Below are positions 1-6,144 of a stretch of DNA of 6,905 nt, in pieces. The DNA comes from JBOHPP01 sp050731755. GTDB lineage: Bacteria > Methylomirabilota > Methylomirabilia > Rokubacteriales > CSP1-6. Where the stretch lies: assembly GCA_050731755.1 (NCBI GenBank), contig JBOHPP010000231.1, forward strand, positions 1 through 6,905. The letters run 5' to 3'. The notes beneath the pieces are model-generated. The model saw nothing but the letters and a program-made list of their open reading frames with translations. It searched no databases and had not been told where the DNA came from. The position numbers and the translations under genes were made by a program. How positions within the stretch are numbered: the stretch's first letter is position 1; each line of letters begins with the position of its first letter.

Positions 1-8
1 AACAGGTT

Positions 9-27
9 GCGCGGGCTAAGCCCGCGC
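9..27. repeat. Perfect 8-bp inverted repeat after the operon
   Basis: Arms at 9-16 and 20-27 are perfectly complementary around a TAA loop, with almost pure G/C stems. It lies 27 nt beyond the stop codon of the last minus-strand gene, so a role in ending the operon transcript or protecting its 3' end is plausible. No run of T follows it on either strand, so it is not a classical intrinsic terminator. It could also be one copy of a dispersed palindromic repeat. Confidence 0.45.
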
Positions 28-54
28 TCGAACGGCGGTTACTCGGACGCGCTT

Positions 55-267
55 CTACGAACGGTTCTCGAGATCAGACGCGCCGGGCGACGAGGCTCCG
101 TCGCCCGGTGCGTAGCCGGCGCAGCGCATGACCGGCAGGCGTGGGTACTTCGGAAAGCGCGGGTCGCGCTCGCTGAGCGCGCAACGCCAGAAGGTCGAGC
201 CACGCGCCGAGGTGACCGGGCGGGCGTGGCAACACTCCTGGCAGAGGCCGATCAGCGGCCTGTTCAG
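55..267 (-). CDS. Small cysteine-containing protein of unknown function, CTG start
   Basis: A 70-codon frame follows the Nudix gene and ends at TAG (57-55). It has no ATG, GTG or TTG near its beginning. The best start is CTG at 267-265, whose last two bases overlap the Nudix stop as CTGA, the arrangement seen in translationally coupled ATGA junctions. The product has CQECC at residues 9-13, single cysteines at 29 and 49, and a proline/aromatic-rich core at 36-46 (DPRFPKYPRLP). The cysteine spacing suggests a small metal-binding fold. The sequence resembles, from memory, short uncharacterised proteins with a C..C...DPRFPKYPxLPV..C.GY pattern; no function is known to me. The C-terminal 16 residues are low complexity. 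Coding is likely from the protein pattern, the position and the overlap. The exact start is uncertain, with a second CTG at 255-253 possible. Confidence 0.62.
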   Translation of the reverse strand: MNRPLIGLCQECCHARPVTSARGSTFWRCALSERDPRFPKYPRLPVMRCAGYAPGDGASSPGASDLENRS

Positions 268-839
268 GCGGGCGCCCTGACCAGATCGAGGTAGTGCTTG
301 AGGATCCGGGCGGTCGCGCCCCAGATCGTCTCACCTTGCCAGTCATAGAAGTACACGGGCCGCCGGACACCGTCGCGCTCCCAGTGCTCCACCCGGAGGC
401 TTCGCGGATCGGTGAGGGCCGACCACGGCACCTCGAGGACCTTCTCGATCTCGTGGCCGTCGGGGCGCCAGACGACGGGCTCGCGCACGAGCCCCACCCA
501 GGGCGTGATGATGAACTGGGTGGCGACGGTCTCGCTGTCGTCGAGCGCCCCCAGAGGCTCCACCGCCCGGCGAGGCAGGCCGATCTCCTCCTCGCACTCG
601 CGGAGGGCCGCGTCGAGGAACGAGCCGTCGCCCTGACTGACGATCCCCCCCGGGAACGAGATCTGGCCTTTGTGGTGGGCCACCAGGTCCGTCCGCTTGG
701 CGAAGACGAGGCAGGGCTCACCGCGGTCGACGATGGGGATGAGCACGGCGGCCTGCACCAGAACGCCACGCGGCACCACCCGGCGCGGGTGAGCGGCCAG
801 GCGCGCGCGCGTGAGAGCGACCAGCTCATCGGTCGTCAT
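264..839 (-). CDS. Nudix hydrolase, NudL-type CoA pyrophosphatase
   Basis: This 191-residue protein is predicted to cleave CoA or acyl-CoA into 4'-phosphopantetheine (or its acyl form) and 3',5'-ADP, using Mg2+ or Mn2+. The CoA-specific motif upstream of the Nudix box is clear at residues 44-65: L..AKR..L..H.GQISFPGG. The Nudix box follows at about 65-88 and ends in RECEEEIGL, with the metal-binding glutamates E81, E84 and E85. An aspartate takes the place of the first box glutamate, as in the E. coli NudL subgroup. Length fits the family (about 190-200). The ATG lies 9 nt after the enoyl-CoA hydratase stop and has a GGAG placed unusually close, 3 nt away, so coupling is likely. Its position behind three CoA-linked or catabolic genes suggests CoA pool control or clearance of dead-end acyl-CoAs. 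The family is confident; the substrate is inferred. Confidence 0.9.
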   Translation of the reverse strand: MTTDELVALTRARLAAHPRRVVPRGVLVQAAVLIPIVDRGEPCLVFAKRTDLVAHHKGQISFPGGIVSQGDGSFLDAALRECEEEIGLPRRAVEPLGALDDSETVATQFIITPWVGLVREPVVWRPDGHEIEKVLEVPWSALTDPRSLRVEHWERDGVRRPVYFYDWQGETIWGATARILKHYLDLVRAPA

Positions 840-848
840 CGGCTCCGC

Positions 849-1640
849 TCAGCGCGCCTTGAAGTTCGGCTTCCGCTTCTCGGCGAAGGCCTTCGGCCCC
901 TCCGCCGCGTCCTCGGTGCCGCGCAGCGTTCCCGACAGAAACGCCTCCAGCCGCAGGCCGTCCGGCAACGGCAATGAGAGCCCGCGGAGCACCGCCTCCT
1001 TGGCGGCGCGCAGGGCCAGCGGGCCCCGCTCACACAGCGTCTCGGCCAGCGCGCGGGCCGCGGGCATCAGCTCGGGCTGCGGCACGATGCGATTGATGAG
1101 GCCGACGCGGAGCGCCTCCTGGGCGTCGATCGGCTCGGCGGTGAGGATCATCTCCATCGCCTTGGTGATCCCCACCGCGTGAGGCAGGCGCTGCGTGCCC
1201 CCCGCCCCCGGCATGATGGCCCAGCGGACCTCGGTCAGGCCGAAGCGAGCGTGCGCCGCGGCCAGGCGGAAGTCGCAGGCCAGGGCCTGCTCGAGGCCTC
1301 CGGCCAGGCAGAAGCCGTTGATGGCGGCGATCATCGGCTTCCCGATCTCGAGCCCGCGGGTGATGCCGCCGAGGCCGTAGACGTTGTGGGCGACCGGGTT
1401 GTAGCCGCGGCCGCCTCCGAACGCGGCCGGGATCATCTTCTTGAGGTCGGCGCCGGCGGAAAAGGCCTTGTCGCCGGCGCCGGTGAGGATGGCCACCCAC
1501 GCGGTGTCGTCGTCCCGGAACCGGATCCAGGCTTCGACCAGCGCCTGGTGAGTCTCGGGGTCGATGGCGTTCATCGCCTCCGGACGGTTCATCGTGATGG
1601 TGACGACCTTGTCCTTCTGCTCGTACAGCACCGTCGACAT
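849..1640 (-). CDS. Enoyl-CoA hydratase/isomerase (crotonase family)
   Basis: This 263-residue crotonase probably adds water to a trans-2-enoyl-CoA to give 3-hydroxyacyl-CoA in the cytoplasm. The oxyanion-hole segments are FSAGADL (60-66) and GFCLAGG (109-115). Both catalytic glutamates of true hydratases are present, E117 in GGLEQAL and E137 in LTEVRW, spaced 20 residues apart as in rat mitochondrial hydratase. PGAGGTQRLP follows at 144-153, and the C-terminus AFAEKRKPNF is typical of the family. ATG at 1640 was chosen because AGGAG lies 6 nt upstream and family similarity begins there. The same frame stays open much further upstream, but that part is antisense-like composition across the SDR gene. 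The gene sits 41 nt after the SDR and 9 nt before the Nudix gene. Substrate chain length or ring type is not evident. Confidence 0.95.
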   Translation of the reverse strand: MSTVLYEQKDKVVTITMNRPEAMNAIDPETHQALVEAWIRFRDDDTAWVAILTGAGDKAFSAGADLKKMIPAAFGGGRGYNPVAHNVYGLGGITRGLEIGKPMIAAINGFCLAGGLEQALACDFRLAAAHARFGLTEVRWAIMPGAGGTQRLPHAVGITKAMEMILTAEPIDAQEALRVGLINRIVPQPELMPAARALAETLCERGPLALRAAKEAVLRGLSLPLPDGLRLEAFLSGTLRGTEDAAEGPKAFAEKRKPNFKAR

Positions 1641-1646
1641 GCCGGG

Positions 1647-1651
1647 CTCCT
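1647..1651 (-). promoter_or_regulatory. Ribosome binding site of the enoyl-CoA hydratase gene
   Basis: AGGAG on the minus strand, 6 nt before the ATG at 1640. It fixes this start against the longer open frame upstream. Confidence 0.8.
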
Positions 1652-1681
1652 CTCGGGCGAGCCCTCCGGCCCGCGCGAACT

Positions 1682-2485
1682 TCACGACATGATAAAGCCG
1701 CCGTCCACATTGAGCGCCTGGCCGGTGATGGCCGCGGACTCCGGCAGGGCCAAGAAGACGGCGGCGTGGGCGATTTCCTCGGGCTCCACCATCCGGCGCA
1801 GCGCGGTCTGACGCTTGTAGTACCGCTCGAAGATCTCCTCGCCGGCCAGAGGGCCCGCCTTGGTCGATTGCATGCGGACGCCCATGCCGGCCCGCACGTA
1901 GCCGGGACAGACGGCGTTCACCGTGATCCCGCTCAGGCCCTGGGCCCCCAGCTCGGCGGCCAGCGCGCGCGTGAGCCCGATCACGCCGTGCTTGGAGGCG
2001 ACGTAGGCGGTAATGAAGCCGTAGCCGCCGAACTTGCCCAGCACGGACGCCACCGTGACGATGCGGCCTTCCCGCTGCGCCATCATCGCCGGCAGCGCGG
2101 CGCGGATCGCCCGGTAGGTGCCGCCCAGATTCACGTCGATCACGCGCAGCCAGGCCGCCTCGTCCTGTTCGGCCAAGAGTCCCTGCCCGTCGATACCGGC
2201 GCAGGTCACCAGGACATCGAGCCGCCCGAAGTCGTCCACGGCCCGCCGGGCCAGAGCCGTCATGTCGTCGGCGCGGGCGACGTCGCCGGTCAGCGCGACG
2301 GCGCGCACGCCCGTGCCCTGCGCGAGAGCGGCGGCGGCCTCGAGGCTGTCGCACGCGGCCGCGAGATCGTTGAGGACCAGGTGAGCGCCCTCGCCGGCGA
2401 AGCCGGCGGCCACGGCGGCGCCGATGCCGCCGCCCGCCCCCGTGATCACCGCCACGCGATCCCGGAGGCGGGGAGCGGCGGGCAT
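1682..2485 (-). CDS. Short-chain dehydrogenase/reductase (classical SDR)
   Basis: This 267-residue NAD(P)-dependent oxidoreductase resembles the FabG/3-hydroxyacyl-CoA dehydrogenase group. The cofactor motif TGAGGGIG is at 15-22, an acidic D40 at the end of the second strand hints at NAD preference, and D68-V69 contacts adenine in relatives. The usual NNAG is replaced by TCAG (94-97). The catalytic tetrad is N119, S147, Y161 and K165, and the NAVCPGYV stretch (190-197) is typical. Its ATG follows the preceding hydratase stop after one base (TGAGATG) and no strong ribosome site is visible, so translation probably depends on coupling. With the enoyl-CoA hydratase 41 nt downstream, oxidation of a hydroxyacyl-CoA or cyclic alcohol intermediate is a reasonable guess. 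A ketoreductase role in biosynthesis cannot be excluded. Confidence 0.94.
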   Translation of the reverse strand: MPAAPRLRDRVAVITGAGGGIGAAVAAGFAGEGAHLVLNDLAAACDSLEAAAALAQGTGVRAVALTGDVARADDMTALARRAVDDFGRLDVLVTCAGIDGQGLLAEQDEAAWLRVIDVNLGGTYRAIRAALPAMMAQREGRIVTVASVLGKFGGYGFITAYVASKHGVIGLTRALAAELGAQGLSGITVNAVCPGYVRAGMGVRMQSTKAGPLAGEEIFERYYKRQTALRRMVEPEEIAHAAVFLALPESAAITGQALNVDGGFIMS

Positions 2486-2486
2486 C

Positions 2487-3242
2487 TCAGACGAACCGCG
2501 CGGAGACGGAACCCAGGCGCGTGTAGGTGGCGCGCACGGTGTCGCCCTTGGCCGGCCTCAGCAGTTTGGAGATCGAGCCCGACATCACGACATCACCGGC
2601 CCGGAGACCGAGGCCCCGCACGCCGAGGTGGTTGGCCAACCAGGCCAGCGCGTTGAGCGGATTGCCCATGACCTCCGCCCCGGTATTGGTGGCGACAACG
2701 ACATCATTGTGCTCGTACACGAGCCCCTCCAGCGCGAGGTCCAGCCCGGCGAGGGGGGTGATGGCCCCGCCCAGAACGATGGCGTTCGAGGCGGCGCCGT
2801 CGGCGATGATGTCGGTGCCGGTCGGCTTTCCGCTGTAGCGGAGGTCGGGCAGCTCCAGCGCGGGCAGCACTCCCTCGACCGCCAGCAGCGCCTGGGCCGG
2901 CGTCACACCGGGACCGGCCAGGTCCCGGCGCAGTAGAAAGGCGATCTCCGCCTCGACGATCAAGGTGACAAAGCGGGCGTACGGGATCTCGGCGCCGCTG
3001 GCGAACACGCCGGAGGCCAGCAGGAACCCACTGATGGGCTCCGGGTAGTTGAAAGCTTCCTGGAGGGCGCGGGTGGTGAAGGCGACTTTCCACCCGGCGA
3101 TCCGCTCGCCGCGGGCGATCAGCGTCTCGCGGAGCCGGTCCTGGAGCTTATACGCGTCACCCGGCGCCAGTGCACGCTCCTCGCTGGGCGGCCGGTGCGG
3201 CTGCGGCGTATCGCGGCCCGCGATCAACTCCTTCACGTCCAT
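2487..3242 (-). CDS. 2-oxopent-4-enoate hydratase / 4-oxalocrotonate decarboxylase family protein
   Basis: This 251-residue protein belongs to the hydratase/decarboxylase group related to fumarylacetoacetate hydrolase (MhpD, DmpH, DmpE, HpaH). These enzymes act on 2-oxo acids made after meta-cleavage of aromatic rings. Visible family marks are GWKVAFT (50-56), VEAEIAFLL (96-104), PALELPD (127-133), the DIIADGAASNAIVLGG stretch (144-159), NPLNALAWLANHL (194-206) and VMSGSISKLL (219-228). E97, E99 and E130 match the divalent-metal ligands of MhpD. The start at 3242 has AGGAGG 8 nt upstream; longer versions of the frame would run into the protease gene. It is 1 nt from the SDR start and so probably co-translated with it. 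Whether it hydrates or decarboxylates, and on which 2-oxo acid, cannot be told from the sequence. Confidence 0.92.
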   Translation of the reverse strand: MDVKELIAGRDTPQPHRPPSEERALAPGDAYKLQDRLRETLIARGERIAGWKVAFTTRALQEAFNYPEPISGFLLASGVFASGAEIPYARFVTLIVEAEIAFLLRRDLAGPGVTPAQALLAVEGVLPALELPDLRYSGKPTGTDIIADGAASNAIVLGGAITPLAGLDLALEGLVYEHNDVVVATNTGAEVMGNPLNALAWLANHLGVRGLGLRAGDVVMSGSISKLLRPAKGDTVRATYTRLGSVSARFV

Positions 3243-3250
3243 GGTCGCTA

Positions 3251-3256
3251 CCTCCT
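3251..3256 (-). promoter_or_regulatory. Strong ribosome binding site of the hydratase gene
   Basis: A complete AGGAGG on the minus strand, 8 nt before the ATG at 3242. It is the best ribosome site in the window and rules out the 45-residue upstream extension of the frame. Confidence 0.85.
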
Positions 3257-3295
3257 GGTCGGAACGCGGGCCAAGCGTAGCACAGCCCTCCGGGC

Positions 3296-4084
3296 CTACC
3301 GCGCCAGACGGCCGACGATGACCGCGCATACCGCGAAAACGGCGGCGGCCCCCGCCCCCAGCGCGATGTTCGGCCAAAAGGCGTCCACGGTGAGGCCCAG
3401 GGCGGTGAGCATCGTGAACAGGATGTTATTGACGATGTGGGCTGCCACCGCGGGCAGCGCGCTGCCCGCCTGCTCGGTGACGAGACCGAGCCAGAGCCCG
3501 AGCGCGAACGCCAGCACGGAGTGGATCAGCTCGAGGTCCACGTGCAGCACGCCGAAGGCCGCGCTCGTCGCCAACGCGGCCAGCCACGGGCGCCAGGAAT
3601 CGCGCAGGGCCGTCTGCATGTATCCGCGGAAAAAAATCTCCTCGGCGGCTCCGGCCAGCACCCCGATCACCACCACCGATCCGAAGAGATCGGCGCCGGT
3701 GGCGCCGGTGAGGGCGTGGCGAATCGCCGCCATGGTGCCGCGATTGGCGAGGCCCAGGACCGCCACCACCGAGTCCAGGGTCTGGCCCAGGGCCAACGTA
3801 CCTACCACCATCGCCGCCAAGCTCAGGCTGGTCTCCCGGCCCGGCCGAAGCCGCAGCCGCTCCGCATCCAGAGGCCGCGCGACCACGAGCAGCGTCACCA
3901 CGAACGCGGTCGAGGAGGCCAGCCCACCGGCCAGCAGCCCGGGAAGCCCGAACGCGCCTTCCTGATCGGTGAGGTCGGGGTACAGCTCGCGCATGAGGGC
4001 CAGCGCGATCACGCTGAAGGTGACGAGGGCGGCCACGGCGAAGATGTAGGCGGCGAGCACGCGCCGGACGCGGGGATCGATCAT
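3296..4084 (-). CDS. CPBP-family intramembrane metalloprotease (CAAX protease/Abi family)
   Basis: This 262-residue polytopic membrane protein has hydrophobic segments at about 9-30, 47-69, 88-112, 134-148, 166-180, 187-204, 210-230 and 238-256. It carries all three conserved motifs of the family: EEIFFR (E148, E149, R153), FGVLH (F177, H181) and HIVNN (H216, N220). These residues bind the metal and form the active site in relatives such as Rce1-type proteases. Bacterial members often lack known substrates; some process peptides or serve in bacteriocin immunity. It ends 53 nt before the hydratase and begins 36 nt after the ligase, so it appears to be transcribed with the catabolic genes although it is not an obvious pathway member. 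No good ribosome site precedes the ATG at 4084, so the exact start is less certain than the family. Confidence 0.93.
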   Translation of the reverse strand: MIDPRVRRVLAAYIFAVAALVTFSVIALALMRELYPDLTDQEGAFGLPGLLAGGLASSTAFVVTLLVVARPLDAERLRLRPGRETSLSLAAMVVGTLALGQTLDSVVAVLGLANRGTMAAIRHALTGATGADLFGSVVVIGVLAGAAEEIFFRGYMQTALRDSWRPWLAALATSAAFGVLHVDLELIHSVLAFALGLWLGLVTEQAGSALPAVAAHIVNNILFTMLTALGLTVDAFWPNIALGAGAAAVFAVCAVIVGRLAR

Positions 4085-4120
4085 CAGGCGCGAGTCCAGG
4101 CCGCCGCCGCGTCCCGCTCC

Positions 4121-5767
4121 TCAGCGCACCGGCGCCCGGCCCAGCGTGCTGGCGATCAGCTCGCGGAGTCGGTACTTCTGGACCTTGCCGCTGGGCGTCA
4201 TCGGGAATTCGCTGACGATCTCCAGGCGCTCGGGCAGCTTGTGCCGGGCCAGGCCCTGGCCGTCGAGATAGCGAACGACTTCATCCAGCGTGATCGTCTG
4301 CCCCGGCCAGGGGATCACGAAGGCGCAGGCCCGCTCGACGAGTCGCGGGTCGGGCATCGCCACGATGGCCACGTTCTGGATCCGGGGATGCGCGAACAGG
4401 AGGTTCTCGATCTCGGCCACCGAGATGTTCTCGCCGCCCCGGATGATCACGTCCTTCGAGCGGCCGGTGATCGACACGTAACCGTCGGCGTCGAGGACCG
4501 CGCGATCGCCGGTCTTGAACCAGCCGTCGGCGGTGTGCGCCTCGCTGGTGAACTCTGGGCGCTTCCAGTACCCGACGAACTGCGAGTGGCCCCGCACCAG
4601 CAGGTCTCCCTCCGTCTTCGGCGGCAGCGCCCGCCCCTCTCCGTCGACCACGGCCAGCTCCATGCCCGGTACCGGCCGGCCGTCGGTGCCGAAGACTTTC
4701 TCGTCAGGGTCGTCGAGGCCGTTGCAGGTGACGAGGCCGTTCTCGGTCATCCCCCACCCCGCGGAGACGACGCAGCGCAAGGTCCGGCGCGCGTCCTGGA
4801 CGAGCGTGCGTGGGATGGCGGCGCCCGCGGAGATGAACAGCCGCAAGGCCGCGAGGTCGCGTTGCCCGACGCCCCGCGCATACGCGAGGTCTTGCAGGAA
4901 CGGCGTGGCGCCCATCGTATAGGTCACCCGCTCCAGTTCGATCAGCCGTGCGGCCTCTTCGGCGTTCCAGACGTCGAGCCAGACGCCCGTCGAGCCGAGC
5001 AGGAGCGTCAAGCCGTAGCCATAGAGGTAGCCCGTCTGGTGGCCGAAGGTCGAGGACATCAGGGCGACGTCGCTGTCGGCGAAGCCGAGTCGGTCGATCA
5101 CCGGATGGATGATGGACAGCGACGTGTTCGCGGTGTGCATGACGCCCTTGGGCTCGCCCGTCGTGCCCGAGGTGAAGACGACCTCGGTCACTTGGTTGGG
5201 ATCGGTCCCGGCCAGAGGCCGGCGTCCTTCCCGCGCCTCCCAGGCGGTGTCGGTGAGCCCGCTGAACGCCTGCATGCCAGGCGCCGCCGCGCCCCGACAG
5301 ACGAAGACCTCCCGCAGCGCCGGCATCTCTGCCCGCAGGCCAGCGGCCAGCTCCACGTGATCGAAACCGCGGAAGCGTGCCGGGATCACGAAGACCTCGG
5401 CCGCGAGTGTCCGAAGGATGAATCGCAACTCGTTCGCCCGGTACGTCGGCGGGATGGGGTTGAGGATCGCGCCCAACCGCACCGCGGCCAGGGCCACGAG
5501 AATCCACTCGTTCCAGTTGGGCAGCTGACAGGAAATTACGGACCCCGGCCCCAGACCGGCGGCCTGTAGCCCGTAGGCGACACGCTCGACCTGTCGCGCC
5601 AGGCCTTCCCACGTGAGCCGGCCAACGCCATCCACGACCGCGACCTTGGCCGCTCTTTTCGTTGCCCAACGGTCGAGATAGCGGTCGAGGGTTTCGTTTC
5701 GCCACCAACCGGCCGCCGTCATCGCGTCCACACGCTGGGGGCTCATCGGGGCGTCGATCCGGCTCAT
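4121..5767 (-). CDS. AMP-dependent acyl-CoA ligase, cyclohexanecarboxylate-CoA ligase-like
   Basis: This 548-residue enzyme of the ANL superfamily activates a carboxylic acid with ATP to an acyl-adenylate and then to the CoA thioester. Counting from the chosen ATG, the phosphate-binding loop TSGTTGEPKG is at 199-208, GWGMTENG (A5) at 337-344, the TGD aspartate at 421, the hinge region GRSKDVIIRGGENIS at 435-449, and the catalytic lysine of PSGK at 528. The N-terminal GWWRNETLDRYLDR stretch recalls AliA-type cyclohexanecarboxylate-CoA ligases, but fatty or aromatic acids are possible. The start is ambiguous: ATGs at 5854, 5767, 5746 and 5722 are in frame and none has a clear ribosome site. 5767 gives the usual family length of about 547, whereas 5854 would add a proline-rich, unconserved leader. 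It is the first gene of the minus-strand operon. Confidence 0.93.
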   Translation of the reverse strand: MSRIDAPMSPQRVDAMTAAGWWRNETLDRYLDRWATKRAAKVAVVDGVGRLTWEGLARQVERVAYGLQAAGLGPGSVISCQLPNWNEWILVALAAVRLGAILNPIPPTYRANELRFILRTLAAEVFVIPARFRGFDHVELAAGLRAEMPALREVFVCRGAAAPGMQAFSGLTDTAWEAREGRRPLAGTDPNQVTEVVFTSGTTGEPKGVMHTANTSLSIIHPVIDRLGFADSDVALMSSTFGHQTGYLYGYGLTLLLGSTGVWLDVWNAEEAARLIELERVTYTMGATPFLQDLAYARGVGQRDLAALRLFISAGAAIPRTLVQDARRTLRCVVSAGWGMTENGLVTCNGLDDPDEKVFGTDGRPVPGMELAVVDGEGRALPPKTEGDLLVRGHSQFVGYWKRPEFTSEAHTADGWFKTGDRAVLDADGYVSITGRSKDVIIRGGENISVAEIENLLFAHPRIQNVAIVAMPDPRLVERACAFVIPWPGQTITLDEVVRYLDGQGLARHKLPERLEIVSEFPMTPSGKVQKYRLRELIASTLGRAPVR

Positions 5768-5841
5768 TCTAACGGGGGCCGTGAGTCCGGCTCGCACCGT
5801 GGGTGGCCTGTTCGAGGCGCGTAGGGCTTCATTAAGCGTGC

Positions 5842-5870
5842 AGGGTATGGGCATGCCCGCCCCATGGCAA
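5842..5870 (-). promoter_or_regulatory. Possible sigma70-like promoter for the catabolic operon
   Basis: On the minus strand TTGCCA (5870-5865, five of six matches to TTGACA) is followed after 17 nt by TACCCT (5847-5842, three of six to TATAAT). The spacer holds a perfect 10-bp palindrome GGGCATGCCC (5849-5858), which might bind a regulator. Transcription from here would begin near 5835, leaving an untranslated leader of roughly 70 nt before the ATG at 5767, and would exclude the ATG at 5854. The -10 match is poor and GC-rich genomes give such hits by chance. Confidence 0.25.
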
Positions 5871-5933
5871 GATCCATCCGGTGTAAGAGTTGCAGGCTGG
5901 AGTCTCTACCCTGATCGGCCTCGTATTTGCACG

Positions 5934-5957
5934 ACGCGAACCCGAGAGGGTTCGCGT
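5934..5957 (+). promoter_or_regulatory. Hairpin with GNRA tetraloop over the start of the gas-vesicle-like gene
   Basis: Arms at 5934-5943 and 5948-5957 form ten perfect base pairs closed by C-G around the loop GAGA, a GNRA tetraloop that is especially stable in RNA of the plus strand. The right arm covers the GTG start at 5956 of the downstream gene, and the loop plus right arm contain its only ribosome-site-like sequence (GAGAGG, 5944-5949). If transcribed, the fold would hide the start from ribosomes, which suggests translational control. No T run follows, so a standard terminator is unlikely; a DNA-binding site for a dimeric protein is an alternative. Confidence 0.6.
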
Positions 5958-6144
5958 GGTCGTCGAGAGACAGCCGGGATCGAGCAGCTATGCCGACGCG
6001 TTCGATCGAGCCCTGGACAAGGGAATCGTCCTGGACGCCGATGCGCGTATGTCGGCGACCGGAATCGACGTCCGCAGCTCCGGCGGGCTCGTCGTCACCG
6101 TCTACTCGGTGGTCACGATCTCCGACCCGGACGATCCTCGATGA
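5956..6144 (+). CDS. Short gas vesicle GvpA/GvpJ-family protein
   Basis: The 62-residue product matches the conserved core of gas vesicle structural proteins: SYADAFDRALDKGIVLDADA (11-30) aligns with the helix and first strand of GvpA/GvpJ (SLAEVIDRILDKGIVIDAWV in typical GvpA), and RMSATGID (31-38) aligns with the turn and second strand. The second half, VTVYSVVTI (47-55), keeps the hydrophobic pattern, but positions 40-44 (RSSGG) replace the usual apolar ELLAIEA residues, and the protein stops soon after. It is therefore a divergent GvpJ/GvpM-like member rather than a main shell protein. GTG at 5956 has GAGAGG about 6 nt upstream; a TTG at 5890 would give 84 residues. The stop overlaps the next gene's ATG (ATGA). 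No other gvp gene is in the window, so making gas vesicles from this locus alone is unlikely. Confidence 0.75.
   Translation: MVVERQPGSSSYADAFDRALDKGIVLDADARMSATGIDVRSSGGLVVTVYSVVTISDPDDPR

Noticed and set aside
264..270. Programmed -1 frameshift joining the Nudix enzyme to the small cysteine protein
   Set aside because: No slippery heptamer is seen before the stop; termination and reinitiation at the overlapping CTG explains the layout more simply.
294..977. 227-codon plus-strand frame across the Nudix gene
   Set aside because: It is antisense to a protein with an intact Nudix box and shows no domain of its own.
1641..2354. Upstream extension of the enoyl-CoA hydratase frame to 501 residues
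   Set aside because: The extra part overlaps the SDR gene in another frame and is arginine-rich without homology; a good AGGAG and the family start both point to 1640.
3243..3377. 45-residue upstream extension of the hydratase frame
   Set aside because: It would overlap the protease 3' end and its composition is unlike a protein; AGGAGG fixes the start at 3242.
3437..5569. A 710-codon open frame on the plus strand, antisense to the protease and ligase genes
   Set aside because: Its translation is rich in R, G, H, Q and D with no recognisable domain, and the opposite strand encodes two proteins with intact catalytic motifs. Long antisense frames are common in GC-rich DNA.
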